This document shows, one piece after another, positions 8,770 through 16,541 of a stretch of 64,000 nt of DNA; position 1 is the first letter of the stretch; the number at the start of each line of letters is the position of its first letter. The stretch is taken from contig NZ_CP071182.1 in NCBI RefSeq assembly GCF_017298635.1, positions 2,604,001-2,668,000 of the forward strand, in the 5' to 3' direction. Position numbers and translations under genes: made by a program. Below the pieces are notes generated by a model that searched no databases, had not been told where the DNA came from, and was given only the letters and a program-made list of their open reading frames with translations. Source of the DNA: Paenalicyclobacillus mengziensis. GTDB lineage: Bacteria > Bacillota > Bacilli > Alicyclobacillales > Alicyclobacillaceae.

Positions 8770-9138
8770 ATGAGTCAAGTTACAGGACCTGGAAGCACGC
8801 TCAGCCAAAACGCTTTTTTGAAGTTGATGGTCATGCAAATGCAATATCAGAATCCGTTGCAGCCTCAAAGCAGCAGCCAGTTTCTATCCCAATTGGCGCA
8901 GTTTACTTCGCTTGAGCAAATGACAAACGTGGCGAGTACGGACACTCAAAACTTGTTTGTGAGTCAACTCTCTGTCGAGCAGAAGTTGATTGGGCAGAAG
9001 GTGACGTTTCAAAACCCTGACCAAACGACATCGACAGGTACGGTGACGGGCATCAAGATCGTGAAAGGTACGCCGCAACTGATGGTGAACGGAACCACGG
9101 TGGCACTGACGTCGCTGACGCAGATCGGTGGTGCATAA
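8770..9138 (+). CDS. flgD: Flagellar hook capping protein FlgD
   Basis: FlgD is the scaffold cap under which hook subunits polymerise. The 122-residue product has the conserved N-terminal block LSQNAFLKLMVMQMQYQNPL and QFLSQLAQFTSLEQM, then a short C-terminal segment, as in the short Bacillus FlgD. The start ATG 8770 follows AAAGGAGGTC. The 99-bp spacer before it (8671-8769) holds a small GC hairpin and a duplicated CGATTGAGC but no clear promoter. Confidence 0.94.
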   Translation: MSQVTGPGSTLSQNAFLKLMVMQMQYQNPLQPQSSSQFLSQLAQFTSLEQMTNVASTDTQNLFVSQLSVEQKLIGQKVTFQNPDQTTSTGTVTGIKIVKGTPQLMVNGTTVALTSLTQIGGA

Positions 9139-9140
9139 AG

Positions 9141-9533
9141 ATGTTGGAGCCTTTCACGATGCCGGTCACACCGCCGACTCTGCGAGCCGGAGTGCCAATG
9201 CGAAATAAGTCGACGGGTGCAGTCGCAGGAAACGGACTGAGCCCTTCGTTCCAGGACCTTTTACAAGCCTCCGCTTTCGGGACGTCGCGGCTTAAGGTAA
9301 GTTCACATGCACAAACAAGACTGCAGGAAAGGGGTATTCAGCTTTCCAAATCCGACTGGAACCGGGTTGAGACAGCCGTCGAGCGTGCATCGCAAAAAGG
9401 TTCGAAAGATGCGTATTTGATGATGGGCAAAGTGGGACTTGTCGTCAATGTCCCGAATCGAACGGTCATCACGGCGATGGACCACACATCGCAAACCATC
9501 GTTACAAATATTGACAGCATTGTTGTGGTGTGA
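9141..9533 (+). CDS. Flagellar operon protein of the TIGR02530 type
   Basis: The 130-residue protein has the family's hallmark region: SSHAQTRLQERGIQLSKSDW followed by a conserved VVNVPNRTVITAMD strand near the C terminus. Such small proteins are found next to flgD in Firmicute flagellar operons; their function is not known to me. The N-terminal 50 residues are variable. Start ATG 9141 is 3 bp after the flgD stop; an ATG at 9159 is a possible alternative. Confidence 0.75.
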   Translation: MLEPFTMPVTPPTLRAGVPMRNKSTGAVAGNGLSPSFQDLLQASAFGTSRLKVSSHAQTRLQERGIQLSKSDWNRVETAVERASQKGSKDAYLMMGKVGLVVNVPNRTVITAMDHTSQTIVTNIDSIVVV

Positions 9534-9646
9534 GGACCGGACCAATTTGGAAGTCCTGCAGCGGGGAATGACGGAACCGCTGTCCACTGCAACGCACGTT
9601 GATTGTTTCATAGATAGATAGAAGAGGCGGAGAAAAACGGACACGG

Positions 9647-9669
9647 TGCCGGCCAGGTGATGGCCGGCA
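9647..9669 (+). other. Perfect hairpin before flbD
   Basis: TGCCGGCCA and TGGCCGGCA (9 bp) flank a GGTGA loop. There is no T-run after it, so it is not a standard terminator. It lies immediately upstream of the flbD ribosome-binding site (GGGGGG at 9672-9677), in the slot where flgE would be expected. Confidence 0.7.
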
Positions 9670-9684
9670 GAGGGGGGAACCCTG

Positions 9685-9930
9685 ATGATTCAACTTGAGC
9701 GCATGAACGGATCGGAACTATGGCTGAATCCGTTTCACATCGAAACTGTCGAACAGACGCCTGACACAGTCATTACTCTCGCCAATGGACACAAGTACCT
9801 AGTCCGGCAGCGGGCCGATGAGGTTTCCCTGCGAATGCGCGTGTTTTGGCAGCGCGTCGGGATTGCTGGGTGTGCATCAGCAATCACTGCGGAACACGGA
9901 AACCTGGGACGTACAAAGGAGAATGTCTGA
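9685..9930 (+). CDS. flbD: FlbD-family flagellar protein
   Basis: The 81-residue protein begins MIQLERMNGSELWLNPFHIE and continues with VEQTPDTVITLANGHKYLV, the full FlbD/YlzI signature. FlbD proteins sit next to flgE in many flagellar operons; the exact role in Bacilli is unknown to me. The C-terminal 20 residues (RVGIAGCASAITAEHGNLGR) have no clear family match. It is preceded by a strong AGGGGGG site and its stop overlaps the fliL start by 1 nt. Confidence 0.85.
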   Translation: MIQLERMNGSELWLNPFHIETVEQTPDTVITLANGHKYLVRQRADEVSLRMRVFWQRVGIAGCASAITAEHGNLGRTKENV

Positions 9931-10352
9931 TGAAAGGTATCGTTCGTACCATGTGGATTATCATTGCAGCCATCGTGGTTGTCTGTGGCCTCGGAGTTGG
10001 CGGGTATTACTACCTCTCTCACCGGTCAACGGCACCGCATCCGGTGACAGCTGCACAGCTCGCTGCGTTGCGCGTCGATCTGCCTGAGAACACGACGAAC
10101 CTGAAAGACGGGTTAATCCAGTTTACGGTCTCCCTGCAGGCGAAGAACAAGAGTTCCAAACAACAGATCTCGGATTTGTTGCCGGCCGTCGAGGATGCCA
10201 TCAACGAGTCCATGCGGCATTTTACCAAGGAGCAGCTACACACCGCTGCAGGACTCGCACAGCTTAAGGCGGATATCATGCAATCGGTCGACAAACAATT
10301 GCCTGGAGGCAAAGTATCCGACGTTTACTTTTCGACAATCGTCATTCAGTGA
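9930..10352 (+). CDS. fliL: Flagellar basal-body-associated protein FliL
   Basis: FliL is a single-pass membrane protein that encircles the stator and supports torque. The 140-residue product has one N-terminal membrane segment (about 8-27, IIIAAIVVVCGLGVGGYYYL) and an extracytoplasmic domain ending in KVSDVYFSTIVIQ, typical for FliL. ATG 9930 is chosen because AAAGGAGAA (9915-9923) precedes it; an upstream in-frame start lies inside flbD and lacks a site. Confidence 0.92.
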   Translation: MKGIVRTMWIIIAAIVVVCGLGVGGYYYLSHRSTAPHPVTAAQLAALRVDLPENTTNLKDGLIQFTVSLQAKNKSSKQQISDLLPAVEDAINESMRHFTKEQLHTAAGLAQLKADIMQSVDKQLPGGKVSDVYFSTIVIQ

Positions 10353-10399
10353 CAGCCAATTCAATCATCTTGCGCATCGTTTAAAGGGAGTGACGGACG

Positions 10400-11431
10400 T
10401 TGTCGGAAGTACTTTCACAGTCGGAAATTGACGCGCTGCTGTCAGCTCTAACGAGCGGAGAGGTCAGCGCCGATGAGATTCGCGGCGGCGATGAGCCAAA
10501 CCGCGTTCGGTCGTACGATTTTCGCCGGGCGATGCGCTTTTCCAAAGACCATATCCGGATTGTGTCCAGGATCCACGAGCATTTCAGCCGCTTGTTCACG
10601 ACCTATCTATCCGGTCAATTGCGCAGCGTCGTGCAGTTCACGGTGGAGTCGGTGGACCAGGTTCCTTATGATGAATTCATCCGTTCGATTCCCGTGTTGA
10701 CAGTCGTTCAACTGATGGAGTTATCCCCCTTACCCGGACGAATTGCACTCGAATTCAACCCGCAAATCGTCTTTTCGATTGTCGACAGAGTGATGGGCGG
10801 TGTGATGAAAGGGCCATACAAAGAGCGGGAATTAACCGAGATTGAACAGGCTTTGTTTAAAAAGATCCTGGCGCCTATCCCAAATTTCATCGCAGAGTCA
10901 TGGAAGAACATCGTGGAATTGCAGCCGCGGTTGCTGTCACTGGAGAGCAATCCTCAGTTCCTGCAGTTAACAACACCGAACGAGACAGTCCTTGTCATCT
11001 CGCTCGGTGCGCGAATTGGCCCGACTACCGGGTTCATCAACATCTGTATCCCGCACTTGACAGTCGAGCCCATCATGCGGGAATTGAATGCCCATCGTCT
11101 GCTCGACGAGGGGAGGATGTCAACGGGGGTTGACAGTTCAGAAGCTGCCCTGCAGGTGGCTCATCACCTTTCGCGTGCGAGTGTGGACGTGGCTGCAATT
11201 CTCGGGGAAACAGAACTGTCTCTTTCAGAGTTGCTTGACTTGAACGAGGGAGATTTCATCCCGCTCGGAAATTCGATTCATGACCCTGTCACCATCTATG
11301 TGAACGGAGTACCGACGTTTAGCGGCGCTGTTGGACAAGTTCGCAAACGGTATGGTGTTCAAATTCAAGAGGAATGGAAGGAGGCGCAAAGCATTGAGTC
11401 AAAACGAAAAGCTGTCCCAGGCAGAAATTGA
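10400..11431 (+). CDS. fliM: Flagellar motor switch protein FliM
   Basis: FliM is the C-ring protein that binds CheY-P and sets rotation direction. The 343-residue protein has the N-terminal CheY-binding motif LSQSEIDALLSAL, the CheC-like middle domain (IALEFNPQIVFSIVDRVMGG) and a C-terminal SpoA/FliN-like domain. The start is TTG 10400 after AAGGGAGTGA. It overlaps fliY by 38 bp. Confidence 0.95.
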   Translation: MSEVLSQSEIDALLSALTSGEVSADEIRGGDEPNRVRSYDFRRAMRFSKDHIRIVSRIHEHFSRLFTTYLSGQLRSVVQFTVESVDQVPYDEFIRSIPVLTVVQLMELSPLPGRIALEFNPQIVFSIVDRVMGGVMKGPYKERELTEIEQALFKKILAPIPNFIAESWKNIVELQPRLLSLESNPQFLQLTTPNETVLVISLGARIGPTTGFINICIPHLTVEPIMRELNAHRLLDEGRMSTGVDSSEAALQVAHHLSRASVDVAAILGETELSLSELLDLNEGDFIPLGNSIHDPVTIYVNGVPTFSGAVGQVRKRYGVQIQEEWKEAQSIESKRKAVPGRN

Positions 11432-12668
11432 CGCTCTATTAAATCGTAAACAAGCAGCACCGTCGGCGCCACCTGTTGACGAATTAACTGCAGAAGAACG
11501 TGACGGTATCGGTGAGATTGGGAACATCAGCTTTGGCTCAGCGGCGACTTCCCTGTCCGTCCTGCTGGCGCAACGGGTCGAGATTACCACGCCCGAGATA
11601 CAAGTCATGCATGTGGCTGAAGTGCAGGATGACTTTCCCCGGCCGTACGTCATCGTCACGGTTGAATACACTGCCGGGTTGTCCGGGTTTAACGCACTCG
11701 CCATTGAGATTGAGGACGCAAAAATCATCGCAGACCTGATGATGGGCGGTGACGGGACAAACGTTGAGCAGGAATTGAACGAGTTGCACCTAAGCGCCGT
11801 TTCTGAAGCGATGAACCAGATGATGGGTGGGGCAGCCACCGCCATGTCAACGATGTTCGGACGCCCCATCAATATCTCGCCCCCGACTGTTAAGTTTGTC
11901 GACTTTTCCACCGGTGACACACCAGACTTGGGCGATATTGAGTGGGTCGTGAACACTGCGTTCCGGCTGCGAATCGGAAACTTGGTTGACTCGAGAATCA
12001 TGCAGTGGATATCCGTTACGTTTGCAAAAGAATTGTTGCAACTGGCTCAGGAAGCCTTTCAAGGTGCTTCAGATTCCGTTTTACAAAGCATCGACCAGAC
12101 GGCCGCATCGGCCGCGCGGGTGACGACAGGCTCGTACGCAAAAGCCATACAGTCGCCCGCAGAGCCTTTCAGAGAGCCTGCTCGGGAACAAGTTGCCGTT
12201 CCGACAGGTGTTGGGCCAGGGGCAAATCACGCTGCTGTGCGGCGCGAAAGTGTGCCGGTAGGTGACGCTGCATGGACGAGTCCGGCTGCAACCGGCGTGA
12301 GTGCATACCAGCGCCAAAACGTTTCGGTCGATCCGGTGCAACCTGTCATTCATCGCCCGCAATTTCAGGAGTTTCCTGAGCAAGCAAGAATGGAACAGGT
12401 GCCTCGCAACCTGAGTTTGTTGTTTGATGTGCCGCTGACGGTCACCGTTGAACTTGGACGGACGAAACGCCCCATCAAGGAGATCCTTGAACTAGCCCCA
12501 GGTTCTGTCATTGAGCTCGACAAACTGGCCGGCGAACCCGTTGATATCTTGGTGAACAACAAACGGATCGCCATTGGCGAAGTGGTCGTTATCGACGAAA
12601 ATTTCGGGGTCCGGGTGACAGACATTCTCAGTCCAGCGGACCGAGTTCGCTCCTTACAGTTTTCGTGA
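11394..12668 (+). CDS. fliY: Motor switch phosphatase FliY (FliN-type)
   Basis: FliY is the Bacillus C-ring component that carries both a CheY-P phosphatase and a FliN domain. The 424-residue protein has an N-terminal EIDALL motif like FliM, two CheC-type active-site helices (DGIGEIGN near residue 39 and SAVSEAMN near residue 136), a long linker of about 130 residues rich in Ala, Pro and Val, and a C-terminal SpoA domain (DVPLTVTVELGRTKRPIKEI). The start TTG 11394 lies 7 nt after GGAAGGAGGCG. It is longer than Bacillus FliY (about 378) because of the linker. Confidence 0.93.
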   Translation: MSQNEKLSQAEIDALLNRKQAAPSAPPVDELTAEERDGIGEIGNISFGSAATSLSVLLAQRVEITTPEIQVMHVAEVQDDFPRPYVIVTVEYTAGLSGFNALAIEIEDAKIIADLMMGGDGTNVEQELNELHLSAVSEAMNQMMGGAATAMSTMFGRPINISPPTVKFVDFSTGDTPDLGDIEWVVNTAFRLRIGNLVDSRIMQWISVTFAKELLQLAQEAFQGASDSVLQSIDQTAASAARVTTGSYAKAIQSPAEPFREPAREQVAVPTGVGPGANHAAVRRESVPVGDAAWTSPAATGVSAYQRQNVSVDPVQPVIHRPQFQEFPEQARMEQVPRNLSLLFDVPLTVTVELGRTKRPIKEILELAPGSVIELDKLAGEPVDILVNNKRIAIGEVVVIDENFGVRVTDILSPADRVRSLQFS

Positions 12669-12732
12669 GTGAGTGTGCGTGCGCGTCAGCCATGATGAGC
12701 AGCAATGAAAACGCGAAAGGTGGAAATGTACA

Positions 12733-13095
12733 GTGAGCAAGCGTGTTCTTGTAGTGGACGATGCGGCATTCATGCGCATGATGATTAAGGACATTTTGAC
12801 CAAGAATGGCTACGATGTCGTCGGTGAAGCCGTCGATGGAACCCAAGCCGTCGACAAGTACCAGGAGTTGCATCCTGACTTGGTGACAATGGACATCACG
12901 ATGCCTGAAATGGACGGTATCGAAGCGCTGAAGCGGATCCGCTCGATTGACCCAAACGCGAAAGTGGTCATGTGTTCTGCCATGGGCCAACAGGCCATGG
13001 TCATTGATGCAATCCAAGCTGGAGCGCGGGACTTTGTGGTCAAGCCATTTCAGGCCGACAGGGTGCTCGAGTCGATTCGTAAGGTCCTGGGGTAA
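12733..13095 (+). CDS. cheY: Chemotaxis response regulator CheY
   Basis: CheY is the single-domain response regulator that, when phosphorylated, binds the C-ring. The 120-residue receiver domain has the acidic pair (VVDDAAFMR), the phosphoacceptor Asp in VTMDITMPEMDG, the conserved Ser/Ala region (VVMCSAMGQ) and the Lys in FVVKPF. It starts with GTG after AAAGGTGGAAA. It is close to identical in length to the Bacillus protein. Confidence 0.96.
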   Translation: MSKRVLVVDDAAFMRMMIKDILTKNGYDVVGEAVDGTQAVDKYQELHPDLVTMDITMPEMDGIEALKRIRSIDPNAKVVMCSAMGQQAMVIDAIQAGARDFVVKPFQADRVLESIRKVLG

Positions 13096-13114
13096 GCCAT
13101 ATGGGAGGTACGAG

Positions 13115-13582
13115 GTGTTGAGAAAGGCAGTCATTCCGATGTTCATGGGACTTGTCGGTACCACTTTTGGTACAGCAGCAATGGTTCCTTCCGTGTGGGC
13201 TACACAGACCGGGACGAGCCAGTCGGCACTTGCCGGCATCGGCGGGAATCCTGTGTGGGTCGCGTTGAAGTTGTTTGTATCTCTGGCCCTCTTGATTGTA
13301 CTTGTCGTCTTCACGATTCGCTTCCTCGCCAAACGCGCAGGACTAGGGGCTGTTCAGGGAGAGGTTCGAGTGCTCGCTGCCAGACAGCTTGCACCAGGGC
13401 GGAGTGTGCAGGTGATTGAGACGTACGGGACGCGACTGCTCGTTGGCGTCGGCGACCAGGTAACCGTACTTGCGACGCTGGAAGCGAAAGAGGAAACGAC
13501 CGCATCATTTGCAGACTTATTGGCACAGCGCCTCGGCACCCTCCGTGCGGGGCGGGGGGAAGGAGAGTCCACAGAGCCTTGA
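13115..13582 (+). CDS. fliO: Flagellar biosynthesis protein FliO (FliZ)
   Basis: FliO is a membrane protein that helps assemble the FliP ring of the export gate. The 155-residue product has an N-terminal signal-like segment (MLRKAVIPMFMGLVG, cleavage possible after VWA), a membrane helix (LKLFVSLALLIVLVVFTIRF) and the FliO core (RVLAARQLAPGRSVQVIE). GTG 13115 and TTG 13118 are both in frame; the GGGAGG at 13103-13108 suits either. It overlaps fliP by 4 bp. Confidence 0.88.
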   Translation: MLRKAVIPMFMGLVGTTFGTAAMVPSVWATQTGTSQSALAGIGGNPVWVALKLFVSLALLIVLVVFTIRFLAKRAGLGAVQGEVRVLAARQLAPGRSVQVIETYGTRLLVGVGDQVTVLATLEAKEETTASFADLLAQRLGTLRAGRGEGESTEP

Positions 13583-14376
13583 ACACGAAGAAATTGTGGA
13601 AATACGCTTTGTGGCCGGCAGTTGGGGTGTTTACTTCTTTAGTGCTTTATCTCTGGACGAGGACACCCTTGGTTTTTGCAGCAACAACACCGCCGAGTGC
13701 ACCCGTTCTGCCTGGGATTTCCGTGAATGTCGGCAACGGATCGCCAACTTCAGTGTCAACCACGCTGCAAATTGTGTTCCTGTTAACCATCCTGTCTCTC
13801 GCACCAGCGATTTTGATTCTCATGACGTCATTTACGCGCATTATTGTCGTTCTCTCATTTGTCAGGAGTGCCTTGTCTCTGCAAACTGCCCCACCCAATC
13901 AGGTTCTCATTGGGCTTGCACTCTTTATGACGCTGTTTATCATGCAGCCAACGCTGCAGACGGCCAATCAAGATGCGCTGCAACCATACTTAAAAGGCCA
14001 GATAACACAGCAAGTCGCGCTCCAGCGGGCGGAACTCCCGTTTAAGGAGTTCATGGCGAAGCACACACGCCAGCAGGATCTGGATTTGTTTTTACAATAC
14101 AGACATTTGCCGGAAACCAACAATCCAAAGCAGATTCCATTCACGGCACTGGTTCCCGCCTACACAATTAGCGAGCTGAAAACCGCCTTCCAAATGGGAT
14201 TCATGCTATATTTACCCTTTCTTATCATAGACCTGGTTGTGGCAACGACGCTCATGTCGATGGGAATGATGATGCTGCCTCCGGTGATGATCTCACTGCC
14301 GTTCAAAATCTTGTTGTTTGTCATGGTGGACGGCTGGTATCTAGTGGTCAAGTCACTCTTGGCCGGTTACTCATAG
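13579..14376 (+). CDS. fliP: Flagellar export gate protein FliP
   Basis: FliP forms the pentameric core of the type III export gate. The 265-residue protein has an N-terminal signal-like helix and then the family signature region (LSLAPAILILMTSFTRIIVV, followed by SFVRSALSLQTAPPNQVLIG). Four membrane segments are evident, with the C-terminal pair around MSMGMMMLPPVMISLPFK. The start is TTG 13579. Confidence 0.95.
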   Translation: MNTKKLWKYALWPAVGVFTSLVLYLWTRTPLVFAATTPPSAPVLPGISVNVGNGSPTSVSTTLQIVFLLTILSLAPAILILMTSFTRIIVVLSFVRSALSLQTAPPNQVLIGLALFMTLFIMQPTLQTANQDALQPYLKGQITQQVALQRAELPFKEFMAKHTRQQDLDLFLQYRHLPETNNPKQIPFTALVPAYTISELKTAFQMGFMLYLPFLIIDLVVATTLMSMGMMMLPPVMISLPFKILLFVMVDGWYLVVKSLLAGYS

Positions 14377-14396
14377 GTCTAACAGGAGGGACTGCT

Positions 14397-14666
14397 ATGG
14401 ACGCAAATTTCATTATCGGTCTTGGTGCACAGGTGATGTGGTTGGTGGTGAAACTGACAGCCCCGATTTTAGGGTTTGGACTTGCCGTCGGTCTATTGGT
14501 GAGTATTTTCCAGGCGACGACGCAAATCCAGGAACAGACACTCGCCTTTGTCCCGAAAATTGCAGCAGCCATTATTGCACTCTTAGTCTTTGGACCGTGG
14601 ATGCTCGCTACCTTGCTCAGTTTTAGCCAAGGAATTCTCGGCCAGCTGAACACGTTTATTCAATGA
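14397..14666 (+). CDS. fliQ: Flagellar export gate protein FliQ
   Basis: FliQ is the small two-helix gate subunit. The 89-residue product has two membrane segments (about 14-38 and 52-76) with the conserved FQATTQIQEQTLAFVPKIAA between them. ATG 14397 follows ACAGGAGGG, and its stop overlaps the fliR start (ATGA). Confidence 0.96.
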   Translation: MDANFIIGLGAQVMWLVVKLTAPILGFGLAVGLLVSIFQATTQIQEQTLAFVPKIAAAIIALLVFGPWMLATLLSFSQGILGQLNTFIQ

Positions 14667-15445
14667 GCATGTGGCAGTATGCACTTTCGAATTATCCAGT
14701 GTACTTGCTGGTGTTGCTTCGGATGGCAGGATTTATTGGCACCTCCCCGTTCCTGTCGATGCAGGCTTGGCCAGCTCCTGCCAAAGTCGGTCTGGCTGCA
14801 TTCACAGCGTTGTGGGTGGCTCCGACTTTGCACGTGACGGTACCCGATCCGTTTGCAAACGCGGGCATGTTTGTTGTGGACGCACTCACGGAGACAGTGA
14901 CAGGCATGTTTCTCGGCATGGTCGCAAGTATGATGGTTGCGGCTGTAACCATCGCTGGACAAGCCTTTGATATCGACATCGGGTTTTCGAGTGCGGTCTT
15001 GTTTGACCCGAGTGCCGGCGCATCTGTAGGCATTTCAAGCTCATTTCTGTCCTGGATTTTTACCGTGTTCTTCCTTGGGATTGGCGGTTTAGATGGGCTG
15101 ATGTTGGCCTTAATGAAGTCGTATCAATTCATTCCCTTGGGGGTCCTGCACTTTCCGTCAAATACGTGGTCCGTCTTGTCAGCAATTCTTGGACTGGCCA
15201 TGACCATCGGCATTCAAATGGTCGCACCGATGCTTGTGGCAATGCTGCTGAGTGACCTCACATTTGCCTTGTTGTCGCGGGCTGTGCCGCAAATGAATGT
15301 GTTTGTCGTCGGTTTTCCAGCGAAGTTGTTTGTCGGGCTTACACTGTTTGCGGCCGTCATGCCTGGCGTCGTGTACGTCATGAATCAGTTGTTCCAGGTG
15401 ATGTTTGCGCAGCTAAATGGTGTCTTGTTGTGGCTGGGAGGATAA
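14663..15445 (+). CDS. fliR: Flagellar export gate protein FliR
   Basis: FliR caps the FliP-FliQ helical gate assembly. The 260-residue protein has about six hydrophobic segments and family-typical stretches such as QAFDIDIGFSSAVLFDPS and MNVFVVGFPAKLFVGLT. Start and stop overlap or nearly abut its neighbours, consistent with coupled translation of the gate complex. Confidence 0.95.
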   Translation: MSMWQYALSNYPVYLLVLLRMAGFIGTSPFLSMQAWPAPAKVGLAAFTALWVAPTLHVTVPDPFANAGMFVVDALTETVTGMFLGMVASMMVAAVTIAGQAFDIDIGFSSAVLFDPSAGASVGISSSFLSWIFTVFFLGIGGLDGLMLALMKSYQFIPLGVLHFPSNTWSVLSAILGLAMTIGIQMVAPMLVAMLLSDLTFALLSRAVPQMNVFVVGFPAKLFVGLTLFAAVMPGVVYVMNQLFQVMFAQLNGVLLWLGG

Positions 15446-15448
15446 GTC

Positions 15449-16537
15449 ATGCTGGCTTTTGACCTACAACGGTTTGCGGGTGAAAAAACGGAGCGAGCGA
15501 CTCCGCAGCGTCGGCGCGAAGCTCGGCGTGAGGGACAGGTTGCGAGAAGCGCTGAACTCACTTCCGCGCTCACCATGCTGACAGGTGTCATCCTGCTGCG
15601 GATGACGGGTCCGAAGTTCTGGGACACATGGATGAATGCGATGACCAAGTCGTTTTCATCCGCAGGGAGTGTAGACCTGGCCAAACAGGGGCAAGTACTC
15701 GGCTTGATGCATCAGAATTTGCGACTCATGTTCGGCCTCCTCGGTCCGCTCTTTGGTGCCGTGATGGTGGTTGGGGCGGCAACTGGATTCGCCCAAACCG
15801 GTCCGATGTTCTTGCCGAACCTGCTGCTTCCAAAGTTCAGTCGCCTCAATCCTATCGAAGGTTTCAAACGGATTTTTAGCGTGCGTGGGCTCGTTGAAGC
15901 TGGCAAATCGCTGCTTAAACTGGTCATCGTCGGAGTCGTCGTCTACGCCGCGACGCAAGGCGTGATTGATAAAGTGGTGATGCTCACGCAGACGCAGGTT
16001 CAAACCTTACCGGCTTTCGTTGGACAGATTGTTTTTAAACTGGCGATTGAAATTGGTATCTTGTTCGTCTTGCTTGCCTTTTTGGATTACCTCTTCCAAC
16101 GGTTTGAATTTGAGAAGAGCATTCGCATGTCCCGCGAGGAAATCAAACAAGAGCATCGGAACCAGGAGGGCGATCCGCTGATTCGCTCGCAACTGCGTCA
16201 GCGCGGCCGGGCTCTGGCGATGCGGCGGATGATGCAGGACGTCCCCAAGGCGGACGTTGTCGTGACCAACCCGACGCACTTTGCCGTCGCTCTTCGGTAT
16301 GACGCTAGTACCATGACTGCACCACAGGTCATCGCCAAAGGGCAGGATGAAATGGCACGGCGAATTCGCGAGACTGCGAGACAAGCTGGGGTCCCTCTGA
16401 TGGAGAATAAGCCCTTGGCACAGGCCCTGTACCGCGAAGTCGAAATCGGTACTGAGGTGCCTGCAGAACTGTTTCGGGCTGTTGCTGAAGTACTCGCGGC
16501 AGTTTATCGCTTGAGAGACGGGCGCGTTAGGAGGTGA
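15449..16537 (+). CDS. flhB: Flagellar export switch protein FlhB
   Basis: FlhB controls substrate specificity of the export apparatus through self-cleavage at an NPTH site. The 362-residue protein has the basic N terminus (EKTERATPQRRREARREGQV), four membrane helices and the intact VTNPTH site at about residues 272-277. It has the usual length. It follows fliR by 3 bp, with GGGAGGAT before the ATG. Confidence 0.96.
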   Translation: MLAFDLQRFAGEKTERATPQRRREARREGQVARSAELTSALTMLTGVILLRMTGPKFWDTWMNAMTKSFSSAGSVDLAKQGQVLGLMHQNLRLMFGLLGPLFGAVMVVGAATGFAQTGPMFLPNLLLPKFSRLNPIEGFKRIFSVRGLVEAGKSLLKLVIVGVVVYAATQGVIDKVVMLTQTQVQTLPAFVGQIVFKLAIEIGILFVLLAFLDYLFQRFEFEKSIRMSREEIKQEHRNQEGDPLIRSQLRQRGRALAMRRMMQDVPKADVVVTNPTHFAVALRYDASTMTAPQVIAKGQDEMARRIRETARQAGVPLMENKPLAQALYREVEIGTEVPAELFRAVAEVLAAVYRLRDGRVRR

Positions 16538-16541
16538 GTTC

